The notes beneath the pieces were generated by a model that did no database searches, was not told where the DNA came from, and saw nothing but the letters and a program-made list of their open reading frames with translations. Positions 35,136-44,255 of a DNA stretch of 64,000 nt are shown piece after piece; the first letter of the stretch is position 1, and every line of letters begins with the position of its first letter. Source of the stretch: Bacteroidota bacterium (GTDB lineage Bacteria; Bacteroidota; Bacteroidia; CAILMK01); assembly GCA_013288555.1 (NCBI GenBank), contig JABDBQ010000007.1, positions 25,243 through 89,242 of the forward strand, in the 5' to 3' direction. A program made the translations under genes and the position numbers.

Positions 35136-37433
35136 TTAAAAAGCGTAGTTAAGCGATAAGCTTGGCATAATGGGCAATTGGTTTACCCTTACATAGTTTA
35201 TCCTGTCGAAATAAAACACGTTTGCTCTGTCATACGCATTGGTGGCCGTTGCGATCACTTTAAAAATACGATGCCTTGTAAAAGTATATGTTTTGGTTAC
35301 AGATACATCAAGACGGCTGTAATCAGACAACCTGCCACCGTCCAGGGCTGCATACTGGACGCCAAGTGTACCATTTGAGTTGATATAATTTGTATTGACA
35401 CCCTGCCCCTGAAAAGTCTGGTTTTCATACAATCCCTGTGTCTGGGTAAAAGGAAATCCTGAGCCATAAGTCCACCTGGCTGATACTTCCCAGGTTTGCT
35501 TTTTACCTATTTTATAGGCAGCTAATATATTTATAGAATTACGGCGGTCCCAAAAAGGCGGAAAAGTTTCAACGCCATCATTATAAGTGACTTTTGAATA
35601 TGAGTATGTGACCCATATATAGTACGGGTTTTTGTCATAAGTAAGCAGGAAATCAACGCCATAGCTCTTTCCGGATTCGGTTAAATAATCAGGATCTGTA
35701 TTGAACTGTTTGTATTCATTGATGGTAACAAGCTGCGGGAAATCCTTATAATATGGTTCAATGGAAAGGGTCGTATTCTTAGCAATATCAGCCTCAATGC
35801 CTCCTATAACATCCCATGATTTTTCAATTTTTGAAGCTACAACGTTACCATTAATGTCCTGGAGATCCGCCGGAGCCGTTAGGTATCCGTAAAACAGGTT
35901 TACGACATCCTGATCGCTTGTTGCAGCAAAAAGATTTTGAGAATACATACCGGCACCTCCTTTTAATCTTAATTTATCTGTCAAAACATATTTTAATCCA
36001 ATGCGGGGTTCAAATGAAAATTCATTCAGGTCGGCATAGAATTGCATACGTACACTGGGATCTATAACAAGACGGCCAATGACTTTGTTATAATGTACAT
36101 ATGCCGAAAATGTAGTGGTATAACTATTTTGATCAAGCAATTGATTGGCAGAATTGACATAGTTAAAATCCGTCTGGCCACCATTTATTTCAAATCCATA
36201 TTTCAAAAGGTCTTTGCCCGGGTAATAAGTAAAATCGAGCCCTGTTTGAAAACCGCCAATATCACTGTTCCGCGGTGCATTTGATGGATCAGTTTGATGA
36301 TCGGTATAATAAGAATACGAAAAATGACCTTCGATAACTGTTGATGATGAGGATGGGAGGAGTACAAATTTCCCGCCGAGGCCATAAGAGTTCCAGCTGT
36401 AAATTGTAGAACCTGGCAGATTGACCTGGTCATTAAAATTAAATCCAAACAAATCAACTTTACTCCCCCCGGGGGCATTAAAGGTGAGTTTGCCATAGAA
36501 GTCAAGGAAATCATAAGGCAAGCCATTGGAACCGGCATAAGGGTAAAATACAGGAGCTGATTGAGCCAGGTATGAGCCTCTTACGGATAACAGGTATGAT
36601 GAACCACCCTGGTCTTCTGTAAATTTACGCAAAGGGCCTTCAATTTCCAGTTTTGACACAAAAGGGCTAATGCTAACATCTCCTGCCAACCGGCTCTGGT
36701 TGCCATCGCGTGTATTTACATCCATTACCGAAGAAATACGTCCACCATATGAGGCGTCAAATCCTCCTGTATATACATTAACATTCCGGATGATATCAGG
36801 GTCGAAAACAGAAAATAAACCAATAGAATGGAAAGCATTATAAATCGGCATACCATCCAGTAATACCAGGTTCTGTACGGGTGAGCCGCCTCTTATATAT
36901 AGCTGGCCTCCCTGATCGCCGGTTGAAACCACACCGGGAAGTATTTGTAAGTATTGAGCCAGATCGGCTTCTCCACCCACAGAAGGCATGGTTTTGATTT
37001 GCTGCGGGGTAATATCTATTTTGCTCAAACCAACACGGGTCTCATTTTGACTCTTATTTTGCTCGATTCTAACCTCATTGAGACCTATTTCTACCTGGTT
37101 GAGATAAATATTAAGCGTTAATAATTTATTGGATTTTACATTGACAGTTGTTTTAAATGTGTCGAAACCAAGTGCATTGCAGATTAAAGTATAGCTTCCT
37201 TCAGGTATTTTACTTATTGTGTATATACCGTTCTGGTCACTGTTTCCACCAATACCTTTGCCTAACAGCTTGACATGAGTATAAATCAAAGGCTCTCCGG
37301 AGCTTTTATCATAGATTGTTCCCCTGATTTCGCCGGTTTGGGCACTGGATTTCAGGCTTATCCCGAGAAAAACAATTACGAATAAATACAGTAATTCTGT
37401 CGCATTTATTTTGCGATGGCTTGATTTAGTCAT
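35136..37433 (-). CDS. TonB-dependent receptor with carboxypeptidase-like N-terminal domain
   Basis: A 765-residue outer-membrane protein. Order: signal peptide (to about SSAQ, 32), a CarboxypepD_reg-like beta domain (about 34-115, GEIRGTIYDKSSGEPLIYTH), a plug domain (about 130-250: PSVGGEADLAQYLQILPGV, GGQLYIRGGSPVQNLVLLDG) and a 22-strand barrel ending in an aromatic residue (SLSLNYAF). No SusD partner follows, so it is not a glycan-utilisation SusC; it resembles the peptide, siderophore or vitamin type. No canonical TonB box is obvious. The next gene on the strand lies upstream at 37554, 120 bp away, and encodes a T9SS cargo protein. Confidence 0.9.
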   Translation of the reverse strand: MTKSSHRKINATELLYLFVIVFLGISLKSSAQTGEIRGTIYDKSSGEPLIYTHVKLLGKGIGGNSDQNGIYTISKIPEGSYTLICNALGFDTFKTTVNVKSNKLLTLNIYLNQVEIGLNEVRIEQNKSQNETRVGLSKIDITPQQIKTMPSVGGEADLAQYLQILPGVVSTGDQGGQLYIRGGSPVQNLVLLDGMPIYNAFHSIGLFSVFDPDIIRNVNVYTGGFDASYGGRISSVMDVNTRDGNQSRLAGDVSISPFVSKLEIEGPLRKFTEDQGGSSYLLSVRGSYLAQSAPVFYPYAGSNGLPYDFLDFYGKLTFNAPGGSKVDLFGFNFNDQVNLPGSTIYSWNSYGLGGKFVLLPSSSSTVIEGHFSYSYYTDHQTDPSNAPRNSDIGGFQTGLDFTYYPGKDLLKYGFEINGGQTDFNYVNSANQLLDQNSYTTTFSAYVHYNKVIGRLVIDPSVRMQFYADLNEFSFEPRIGLKYVLTDKLRLKGGAGMYSQNLFAATSDQDVVNLFYGYLTAPADLQDINGNVVASKIEKSWDVIGGIEADIAKNTTLSIEPYYKDFPQLVTINEYKQFNTDPDYLTESGKSYGVDFLLTYDKNPYYIWVTYSYSKVTYNDGVETFPPFWDRRNSINILAAYKIGKKQTWEVSARWTYGSGFPFTQTQGLYENQTFQGQGVNTNYINSNGTLGVQYAALDGGRLSDYSRLDVSVTKTYTFTRHRIFKVIATATNAYDRANVFYFDRINYVRVNQLPIMPSLSLNYAF

Positions 37434-37553
37434 TCTGGCTTAGAAAATAATATGCAATAGTACTGCTTTTTTTATTCGTTGTTTTGATTAAGTCAGGACA
37501 AAATGATCTCGTTATCGAAAAAATGAAATTATAGATTTTTATCTTTTTCTCTT

Positions 37554-38555
37554 TTATTGGATGATAAGTTTCCTGGTTTCTACTGTCATCCCGCTTAAAA
37601 CCCGCACCAAATATATTCCTTTTGGATAATCAGCGGTCTGAACCTGGAAATTTTGAATGTCTTTGGATACCAATCCATTATAAACAGTGCTTACCGATTT
37701 GCCATTCAAATCTAATATGTCAATCTGAAGCATACACTCCGTAGCAGGCTTATAACTGATGGTTATGTTTCCTTTAGCCGGATCAGGGAAAATGGAAATA
37801 CCTGAATGGTTATCAGAAAATATATTAATTCCTGAGTTAGCAGTATAATTAAAAGTGTAAACCGTACCATTTGCCGGCATTCCACTCAGGCCATCATAGT
37901 CGGCAGATGGGTTCAGCGTAGGGCTGGAAGGGTTACCGGTCAGATAAAATGCTTTCAATATCTTATTATTGTCTTTGTTTTTGGTACTTGCGAAAAACAG
38001 GCCTATTGGAGGTCCGGATTTACCATTCCCAAATGCAACATTGGGATCTTTTACCGAGCTGGCTCCAAAATGTACTTCATAGGTAGCATCTTCATAAAGC
38101 CACATCTGGAAATTTACATAATCCGAAGTGTCTCCATAGGCCAGACCGGTGTTTTTCCATTCAAACTTAATAATGCGGTTTGGAGTGGTTCCATCTATTT
38201 CATAGTTCATTTCAGAATTCGATTTCGATTGGAGTGCAGTAAAAAAGCCGTCAAAATCAAAGTCAGTACTATCCGTTGGGCTTCCTCCGGCGAGTGTTCC
38301 TGCACCAAAAAGAAGGATCCCGTCATCTCCCTGACCATCAAAGGGCCAGCTTTGTCCAAACCAGTTAAATGTAGCATGAATATTTCCTTGAAGAAACAAA
38401 GAATCTTTCCAGCTGTTGGTAATCAGTGTTGGGTTTGAAAGAGGTGTATAAGTTTTCCCGAAAGCGCTGGATTCCGTATAGGTCTGGGCGTACAATGAGG
38501 AACTAATTAATAAGATTCCCGGTAATGAAATGGGTAAAAATTGCTTGATTTTCAT
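37554..38555 (-). CDS. Secreted protein with type A T9SS sorting domain
   Basis: 333 residues: signal peptide (to about SLYAQ, 24), an unrecognised all-beta region (about 30-250, with DFDGFFTALQSKSNSEMNY and IIKFEWKNTGL), and a C-terminal T9SS type A sorting domain (about 255-333: SIFPDPAKGNITISY, LDLNGKSVSTVYNG, YPKGIYLVRVLSG, RKLIIQ). It should be exported by type IX secretion and attached to the cell surface. The DPA variant in place of the usual PNPA is minor. No catalytic motif is seen. Confidence 0.85.
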   Translation of the reverse strand: MKIKQFLPISLPGILLISSSLYAQTYTESSAFGKTYTPLSNPTLITNSWKDSLFLQGNIHATFNWFGQSWPFDGQGDDGILLFGAGTLAGGSPTDSTDFDFDGFFTALQSKSNSEMNYEIDGTTPNRIIKFEWKNTGLAYGDTSDYVNFQMWLYEDATYEVHFGASSVKDPNVAFGNGKSGPPIGLFFASTKNKDNNKILKAFYLTGNPSSPTLNPSADYDGLSGMPANGTVYTFNYTANSGINIFSDNHSGISIFPDPAKGNITISYKPATECMLQIDILDLNGKSVSTVYNGLVSKDIQNFQVQTADYPKGIYLVRVLSGMTVETRKLIIQ

Positions 38556-38786
38556 TGTTTTACAGGTTTTAAAATTTTAAATAATAAAGATTACAATAAG
38601 ATTCATTTCCTGTTTTCACATTTTATACTGCAATACTATATTATTTCATGATTTTGCGAGACGCCTGACCCGGGACATTTTTTGTGGTTTATCGGAATAA
38701 AATGATACAGATACATATTGAATACAGTATTGGGTATCAGTTCAAATCTCATGATGTAGAAAGGAGAATGGGGTATAAAATATTTT

Positions 38787-38814
38787 TTGTGTTTGATAGA
38801 TTTTTATAGTTTTG
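38787..38814 (+). promoter_or_regulatory. Promoter of the four-helix membrane protein gene
   Basis: TTG (38787-38789), 17 bp spacer, TAGTTTTG (38807-38814). It places transcription start near 38821 and excludes an upstream in-frame start at 38787, so ATG 38838 is chosen. Confidence 0.65.
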
Positions 38815-38837
38815 GCAAACAAATAAAAATTAACACT

Positions 38838-39404
38838 ATGAGAACTTTGATTGCTTCATTGGTGGGCATGATTATCATTTTTGCCTTCCAGGCATTATCG
38901 TGGATGCTTTTGCCAATACACAAAAATGCTTTTACCTACACCAAAGACCAGGATGCCATTATGGCTGTTCTGGCACAAAACCTTCATGAAGATGGTATGT
39001 ATCATATCCCTTCGGCTCCACCTGAGGCTTCGATGGAAGAACATGAAGATTTTATGAAAAAAATGACAGGTAAACCCTGGGCCGTTATTAATTACCATAC
39101 GTCCATGAGCAATGGCATGAGCTCACAAATGATTTTTGGTTTGGTGTTTGATCTTCTTAGTATTTTATTGGTCGTAATGGTGCTGAATCGTGGGGCCAGT
39201 ATTTTTAATACGTTCAGTTCAAAGCTCATGCTTGTTATGACCTTTAGCATATTTCTCATCATAACCGGGCCTCTCATGACCTGGAACTGGTGGGGATATC
39301 CATCTAATTATGTTATTGGAGATGTTATAGACCTGTTCTTCAGCTGGCTGCTTTGCGGATTATGGCTGGCCTGGTATCTGGGAAGAAGATCTGCTGCCGC
39401 CTAA
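38838..39404 (+). CDS. Uncharacterised four-helix membrane protein
   Basis: 188 residues from ATG 38838. Helices at about 3-25 (LIASLVGMIIIFAFQALSWM), 95-117, 128-148 and 158-180; the loop between helices 1 and 2 is long (about 70 residues) and periplasmic, with YHIPSAPPEAS and GKPWAVINYHTSM. Similar proteins with a conserved GKPWA(V/L)xxYH motif occur in other Bacteroidota as far as I recall; the function is unknown. A promoter precedes it and a strong terminator follows, so it is monocistronic. Confidence 0.72.
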   Translation: MRTLIASLVGMIIIFAFQALSWMLLPIHKNAFTYTKDQDAIMAVLAQNLHEDGMYHIPSAPPEASMEEHEDFMKKMTGKPWAVINYHTSMSNGMSSQMIFGLVFDLLSILLVVMVLNRGASIFNTFSSKLMLVMTFSIFLIITGPLMTWNWWGYPSNYVIGDVIDLFFSWLLCGLWLAWYLGRRSAAA

Positions 39405-39430
39405 GGCGAAATTTATACAAACAAATTGTA

Positions 39431-39458
39431 GAGACAGGGCATTCCCCTGTCTCTTTTT
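39431..39458 (+). terminator. Rho-independent terminator
   Basis: Stem GAGACAGGG (39431-39439) and CCCTGTCTC (39445-39453), loop CATTC, followed by TTTTT. It lies 27 bp after the stop codon of the membrane-protein gene. Confidence 0.8.
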
Positions 39459-39467
39459 ATTTAATAA

Positions 39468-40043
39468 TCAAATTAAAAAAGGAATAACCGCCTTTACTTT
39501 CTTTTTGTATTGAGGATAAGATTCCGGGAAATGTTCCAACATCATTTTCTCTTCGAGGTTTATCTTATAAATAATAGCTATAATCATGATGATAAAGGCT
39601 GCAATTGTATCCCCGGAACAGTAAAACAAAGTTGTTCCTGTAAACATCAAAATTAAACCAGTATAAATAGGATGTCTTGCATAATGATAAATACCACCTG
39701 TTATGAGTTCATGATTCTCTTTGAAAGTGATGGCTCCGCTCCAGTTAGAAGCCAGTTTTCTACGGGCAATAATAGCGACAGCCAGGCCGGATATTACAAT
39801 GCAGTCGCATATGATTATTAATACGGTGGATTGAGAAAGTAAGTGAACTGATAGAAAATCAAACGGTTTGGGTAACCTGGGGTTCAGGTATAAAGTATAG
39901 CCTATAACCATAAATATTCTGTAAAAATTTCCCCTGAGTAGTCCTTTCGTTTCAACAGTTCTTTTTGCTTTTTGAGCGCTTACAATCCAATAGAGCAGGA
40001 AAATGATCCAGCAGGCAGGAACGATGAAATTGAGAATTAACAT
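39468..40043 (-). CDS. ICMT/PEMT-like membrane methyltransferase
   Basis: 191 residues from ATG 40043; an in-frame TTG at 40070 falls in an AATTGATCACTG stretch and is less likely. A polytopic protein with the SAM-binding signature of isoprenylcysteine carboxyl methyltransferases and phospholipid N-methyltransferases: LITGGIYHYARHPIYTGLIL (about 118-137) and a C-terminal EKMMLEHFPESYPQYKKKVK block. Membrane helices lie at about 3-22, 40-55, 70-90 and 140-165. The substrate (a lipid or a prenylated or other small hydrophobic molecule) is not predictable. It stands alone. Confidence 0.85.
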   Translation of the reverse strand: MLILNFIVPACWIIFLLYWIVSAQKAKRTVETKGLLRGNFYRIFMVIGYTLYLNPRLPKPFDFLSVHLLSQSTVLIIICDCIVISGLAVAIIARRKLASNWSGAITFKENHELITGGIYHYARHPIYTGLILMFTGTTLFYCSGDTIAAFIIMIIAIIYKINLEEKMMLEHFPESYPQYKKKVKAVIPFLI

Positions 40044-40142
40044 ATTCAGTTTGCAGTGATCAATTATCAATTGAAAGTGACCTTGTATATAGCAATTATA
40101 TTGATTTATTACTGACAGCAGCTACCTGGTACTTGTTGACTG

Positions 40143-41423
40143 CTAACTGTTAACTGCTGACTGAAAAGCTTTCAAAGTAGTCTGTACATCGGCTTCAGTA
40201 TGTTGGGCTGATACAAACCAGGTTTCAAACTGGGATGGGGGAGGGTAGATCCCATTATGGATCAATGTCCAGAAGAACCTTGCAAATTTTTCAGTATCAG
40301 ATTTAATTGCTGTTTCATAGTCCGTTACCTTATGATCATTAAAGAATGGCGTGATCATGGATCCGAAAACCGCTACCTGTATTTTTATATGATTCTCCTG
40401 CGCAATATTCCTGATTCCATCGGCAAGCAACGCCGTTACGCTATTGATATGCTTGTATATGTTTTTATCTTTTAATAATCGAAGCGTGGCAATTCCCGCA
40501 GCCATAGCAATTGGGTTGCCGGATAATGTACCCGCCTGGTAAACAGGACCTAAAGGCGCTACCATATCCATGATTTCTGCCCTTGCACCATAAGCGCCAA
40601 CGGGCATTCCACCTCCGATAATTTTACCAAGACAAGTGATATCAGGGTTGATATTATAATACGTTTGAGCCCCGCCAAAACACTGCCTGAAACCAGACAT
40701 GACCTCATCAAAAATAAGTAAAATGTTATTGGCAGATGTTAATTCTCTGAGCTTTTGAAGGAAATCATTTTCCGGCAAGACGAGTCCCATATTGCCAGGA
40801 ACCGGTTCAATTAAAACAGCGGCAATTTCGTTTTTATACTTTTCAAATGCCTGTGCTACAGCATTGATATCATTATAAGGAACAATAATGGTATCTGCTA
40901 CAACAGTTTCAGGTACACCTGCACTTCCAGGTAAGCTTAAAGTCAACAAACCGGAACCGGCAGCCGCCAGAAGAAAATCAGAATGGCCATGATAACAGCC
41001 AGCGAATTTTATGATCTTGTTTCTTTTTGTAAATGCCCTGGCGAGGCGAACCGCACTCATCACAGCTTCTGTCCCCGAGTTTACAAAACGTACTTTTTCT
41101 ATTGATGGAAAGGCTTCTTTAACCAGCTCTGCCAGGACAATTTCGTTCTCAGTTGATGCACCGAAAGTTGTCCCTTTTTCAAGCGCTTTAACAATGGCTT
41201 CATGAACTATCGGATTGTTGTGCCCTAAGATGAGCGGACCATAAGAACCTACAAAATCAATATAGCGGTTGTTATCGGCATCAGTGATATAAGCGCCTTC
41301 TCCTTTATCAATAAATAAGGGAGTGCCACCAACAGATTTAAATGCCCTTACGGGACTATTCACACCACCTACCAGGTGATTGGACGCTTTTTCAAAAAGG
41401 GCTTTAGATTTTTCGTAACTCAT
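40143..41423 (-). CDS. hemL: Glutamate-1-semialdehyde 2,1-aminomutase
   Basis: 426 residues from ATG 41423 (MSYEKSKALFEKASNHLVGG); upstream in-frame codons are repeat-derived. A class III PLP aminotransferase fold with HemL-specific PGGVNSPVRAF-like start (VGGVNSPVRAFKSVGG), SGTEAVMSAVRLAR, GCYHGHSD, LIFDEVMSGFR and the PLP lysine in TCLGKIIGGGMPVGAY. It makes 5-aminolevulinate from glutamate-1-semialdehyde, the second step of the C5 route after HemA. It is the last gene of the heme cluster, 192 bp after the HemQ-like gene, with its own TACCTTTG element, so it may also be read separately. Confidence 0.95.
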   Translation of the reverse strand: MSYEKSKALFEKASNHLVGGVNSPVRAFKSVGGTPLFIDKGEGAYITDADNNRYIDFVGSYGPLILGHNNPIVHEAIVKALEKGTTFGASTENEIVLAELVKEAFPSIEKVRFVNSGTEAVMSAVRLARAFTKRNKIIKFAGCYHGHSDFLLAAAGSGLLTLSLPGSAGVPETVVADTIIVPYNDINAVAQAFEKYKNEIAAVLIEPVPGNMGLVLPENDFLQKLRELTSANNILLIFDEVMSGFRQCFGGAQTYYNINPDITCLGKIIGGGMPVGAYGARAEIMDMVAPLGPVYQAGTLSGNPIAMAAGIATLRLLKDKNIYKHINSVTALLADGIRNIAQENHIKIQVAVFGSMITPFFNDHKVTDYETAIKSDTEKFARFFWTLIHNGIYPPPSQFETWFVSAQHTEADVQTTLKAFQSAVNS

Positions 41424-41459
41424 TGATTCTTGTTCAAAGTAATTAAACCGCAAAGAGTA

Positions 41460-41467
41460 CAAAGGTA
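41460..41467 (-). promoter_or_regulatory. Possible -7 element upstream of hemL, inside a CTTTGCG microrepeat
   Basis: Minus-strand TACCTTTG, 36 bp before the hemL ATG, flanked on both sides by CTCTTTGCG-type words (41443-41480). No well-placed -33 TTG is seen. Confidence 0.45.
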
Positions 41468-41615
41468 TCGCAAAGAGCGCCAAGTTTAAAATCTGGAAAA
41501 ATTTCTTTTCAGTATTCTGACTTTGTGTTCTCTGCGGTTTTGTCTTTTTATACTTTCTGAAAGAATTATGAAATCATGATTTATAAAGCCAAATTTCAAA
41601 TTTCATTTCTTCCAG

Positions 41616-42305
41616 TTATTTCCCTGAGAACAGTTTCAACAGCCCTTCAGGCGTTTGTAGAAAACCTGTTATAATCGGTGTGTCACTCAAGGTATAGATA
41701 CGCGCTTCCGTCATCCTTAATTCATAGACCAGGTCGGAGAACTGAGGCAATAAATCTGTCTCATAACTTACGATAAACTCCTGATCCTGAAGTCCGAATG
41801 AATACAACAATAACTGGGTGATATCAGGGAATGACTTGCCGATCTTGATATGTGAATTCATCATTTCCTGGCGCTCTTCACGGCTTTTCATATACCATGG
41901 AGCTGTTTTTGTAAACGGATACACAATGAAATATGGTTTTCTTGCATCTTCAAATGGATCCAGTTCCTGGGCAGATCTTTTGGCTTTGGAATACTGAGAA
42001 GGTTTGGTCACGCCCCAGAAATTTTCTTTTGGTGTAATGAATTCCCTAAAAGGATTGGTAGCCTGAGCAAAATGAGCCATAAAAGCACTGATGGCGTCTG
42101 GTTGTTCAGCATCTACGGTACTCCATACCAGGAAATCAAACTTTGTCTGAGCCGGGTAGACCTGGTAAAACCATGTTTTTTGTGATGCTTCCTGCACGTG
42201 TTTCAAAAAGCTTCTTAAGGTATGTTTGCGGTCATCCACACTCTGTTTCCAGTAGTTATCATGAAATGAAAACATTGCGTAATGAACGAGAATTCTATTT
42301 TCCAT
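41616..42305 (-). CDS. Chlorite dismutase-family protein, probable coproheme decarboxylase (HemQ/ChdC)
   Basis: 229 residues, soluble. The C-terminal half has ChdC hallmarks: VYPFTK with Tyr129 and Lys133 (the radical-forming Tyr and its Lys partner), WYMKSREERQEMMNSH with proximal heme ligand His152, then GLQDQEFIVSYETD and RIYTLSDTPIITGF. The chlorite dismutase distal Arg is not evident, arguing against chlorite breakdown. ChdC oxidatively decarboxylates coproheme to heme b with peroxide. Its place between hemB and hemL fits. The loop between Lys133 and Trp137 is about four residues shorter than in Firmicutes enzymes. Activity is inferred. Confidence 0.82.
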   Translation of the reverse strand: MENRILVHYAMFSFHDNYWKQSVDDRKHTLRSFLKHVQEASQKTWFYQVYPAQTKFDFLVWSTVDAEQPDAISAFMAHFAQATNPFREFITPKENFWGVTKPSQYSKAKRSAQELDPFEDARKPYFIVYPFTKTAPWYMKSREERQEMMNSHIKIGKSFPDITQLLLYSFGLQDQEFIVSYETDLLPQFSDLVYELRMTEARIYTLSDTPIITGFLQTPEGLLKLFSGK

Positions 42306-42354
42306 ATTGAATTTTATTCTTGAGTTTTAATCTTTTAATTTATTTTCAATTTCT

Positions 42355-42443
42355 AAGTGAACCACTAAAAACCTTTTTTATTTGCCTCATCCTTTTTCCT
42401 TCTCCCGGGAGAAGGGTATAAGTTGGTTTTTAGAGGTTCACTT
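42355..42443. repeat. 89 bp palindromic element between hemB and the HemQ-like gene
   Basis: Outer arms AAGTGAACCACTAAAAACC (42355-42373) and GGTTTTTAGAGGTTCACTT (42425-42443) are inverted copies with one mismatch in 19. Near the centre is a perfect 18 bp palindrome CCTTCTCCCGGGAGAAGG (42398-42415). The direct repeat TTTTAATCTTTTAATTT lies outside both ends, at 42325-42341 and 42456-42472; the right copy overlaps the last codons of hemB. It resembles a small non-autonomous mobile element. Confidence 0.7.
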
Positions 42444-42457
42444 AATCTTTTTGTCTT

Positions 42458-43432
42458 TTAATCTTTTAATTTTTCAATTTCCGCAGCTGCATCCTTAGCG
42501 AAATAAGTGATAATGAGATCCGTACCGGCTCTTTTCAGGCTGAGCAACATCTCCATCATTACTCTTTTTTCATCGATCCATCCATTAGCTGCGGCAGCTT
42601 TGATCATGGCATATTCACCACTTACATTATAGGCAGCCATGGGCACAAGTGAGCGTTCTTTGGCTTTGGCGATGATATCCATATATAGCATGGCAGGTTT
42701 CACCATCACAATGTCGGCGCCTTCTGCAATATCTATGTCAATTTCTTTCATGGCTTCACGTGTATTTCCAATATCCATCTGGTAGGTGGCCCGGTTCCCA
42801 AATTGCGGAGCAGAATCAGCAGCTTCCCTGAAAGGGCCATAACATGCGGAATAATATTTGGCTGAATAGGCCATAATGCTTACCCTTTGAAAACTATTCT
42901 TATCAAGTATTTCTCTTATTGCTGCTACCTGGCCATCCATCATGGCGCTTGGCGCCACAATATCCGCGCCTGCTTCGGCATGGCTCAGCGCCATATTCTG
43001 CAGCACTTTTAATGTCTCGTCGTTTTGTACATAATCATCATGCACAATGCCGCAATGTCCATGATTGGTATAACCACAAACGCAAACGTCCGTCATCACA
43101 ACTACATCCGGGAAATCCTTTTTGATCATCCTGATCGCATTCTGCACCGCCCCGTTCGGGTTATGGCTTTCGGTACCGGTATCGTCTTTATGACTTGCCA
43201 GCCCGAATATCAGGATAGATTTGATACCCAGTTTTACCACTTCTTCACACTCTGTTTTCAGCGTATCAACTGAAAAGCGATATTGCCCGGGCATGGATGA
43301 AATAGCTTCTTTTACGCCCTGGCCATCTTTTACAAATACAGGATATACAAGATCTTCTTTATTCAGAATTGTTTCCCTGACAATACTTCTCAGTGAATCC
43401 GAATTTCTTAATCTTCTTGGTCTGTTTATCAT
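42458..43432 (-). CDS. hemB: Porphobilinogen synthase (delta-aminolevulinate dehydratase)
   Basis: 324 residues. The two Schiff-base lysines are in SIMAYSAKYYSACYGPFR and ADIVMVKPAMLYMD. The metal site is of the Cys-rich zinc type: DVCVCGYTNHGHCG. The enzyme condenses two 5-aminolevulinates to porphobilinogen. The C-terminus (EIEKLKD) runs into the repeat that surrounds the palindromic element downstream. It is 71 bp downstream of hemD in the heme cluster. Confidence 0.97.
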   Translation of the reverse strand: MINRPRRLRNSDSLRSIVRETILNKEDLVYPVFVKDGQGVKEAISSMPGQYRFSVDTLKTECEEVVKLGIKSILIFGLASHKDDTGTESHNPNGAVQNAIRMIKKDFPDVVVMTDVCVCGYTNHGHCGIVHDDYVQNDETLKVLQNMALSHAEAGADIVAPSAMMDGQVAAIREILDKNSFQRVSIMAYSAKYYSACYGPFREAADSAPQFGNRATYQMDIGNTREAMKEIDIDIAEGADIVMVKPAMLYMDIIAKAKERSLVPMAAYNVSGEYAMIKAAAANGWIDEKRVMMEMLLSLKRAGTDLIITYFAKDAAAEIEKLKD

Positions 43433-43503
43433 ACTCTGGAACTATTTGAAAATTTGAAAATTTGGCAATTTGAAAATGGAGGTAAAAGGCAAATGTTATT
43501 CAT

Positions 43504-44250
43504 TTATTTATTTTCAAAATAATTTAAAATGGCCTGGGTCAATCCCTCTGTGGTATAGCTTTCAGCAATGATGTCAGGCTTCAATCCCATTTTAATACAT
43601 CTCTCAGCAGTTACAGGGCCTATAACGGCGACCTTTGCATTTTTCTTGTCTACTTTCAAATCGCAAAAAGATTCTGCCGCTGATGAACTCGCAAAGGTAA
43701 CAACATCTATGCCTTTGTCGAGAATTTTTTGCAATTCATCATGAACCCCTGACACTTTTGCGGTATTGTAAACGGTGAGTTCTGTAACAGTTGCACCTCT
43801 TTTTTTAAGCTGCTCTGTCAGGTCATCATCAGCAATATTGGTCCTTGGGATGAGAATTTTTCTGTTTTTTACATCTCCAAGCTCTTCGCCCATATAAGCT
43901 GAAGTAAATACCCTGGGCATGAAATCTACTTCCAGTCCATGATTTTCAAGATACGCTGCTGTTTTTGACCCTATGGCTGCAATCTGAATTTTATGGCTGG
44001 ATAGCAATACTTTATTAATGATTTCAAGGGAATAGCGTGCTGAGTTGATACTGTTAAAAATGATCCAGTCGAATTGATTGATCCTTGCGGCAGTATCATG
44101 TATTTCTGTCAGATCTTCAATGGCTGTGATCTCAATCAAAGGGAAAATGACAGTGATCGCACCGATCGCTTCAAATCGCTCCGCCCATTCCTTATTCAGA
44201 TTTTGTGGCCTGGTTAGTAGTATCTTCTTACCTTCTATCGAGGATTTCAT
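43504..44250 (-). CDS. hemD: Uroporphyrinogen-III synthase
   Basis: 248 residues, the poorly conserved two-domain HemD fold. Signals: KKILLTRPQNLNKEWAERF at the start, FDWIIFNSINSARYSLEII, KIQIAAIGSKTAAYLENHGL and the late VAVIGPVTAERCIKMGLKPD with ESYTTEGLTQAI. It closes and inverts ring D of hydroxymethylbilane. Its place 5 bp downstream of hemC makes the call safe. Confidence 0.93.
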   Translation of the reverse strand: MKSSIEGKKILLTRPQNLNKEWAERFEAIGAITVIFPLIEITAIEDLTEIHDTAARINQFDWIIFNSINSARYSLEIINKVLLSSHKIQIAAIGSKTAAYLENHGLEVDFMPRVFTSAYMGEELGDVKNRKILIPRTNIADDDLTEQLKKRGATVTELTVYNTAKVSGVHDELQKILDKGIDVVTFASSSAAESFCDLKVDKKNAKVAVIGPVTAERCIKMGLKPDIIAESYTTEGLTQAILNYFENK

Positions 44251-44255
44251 AAAAT

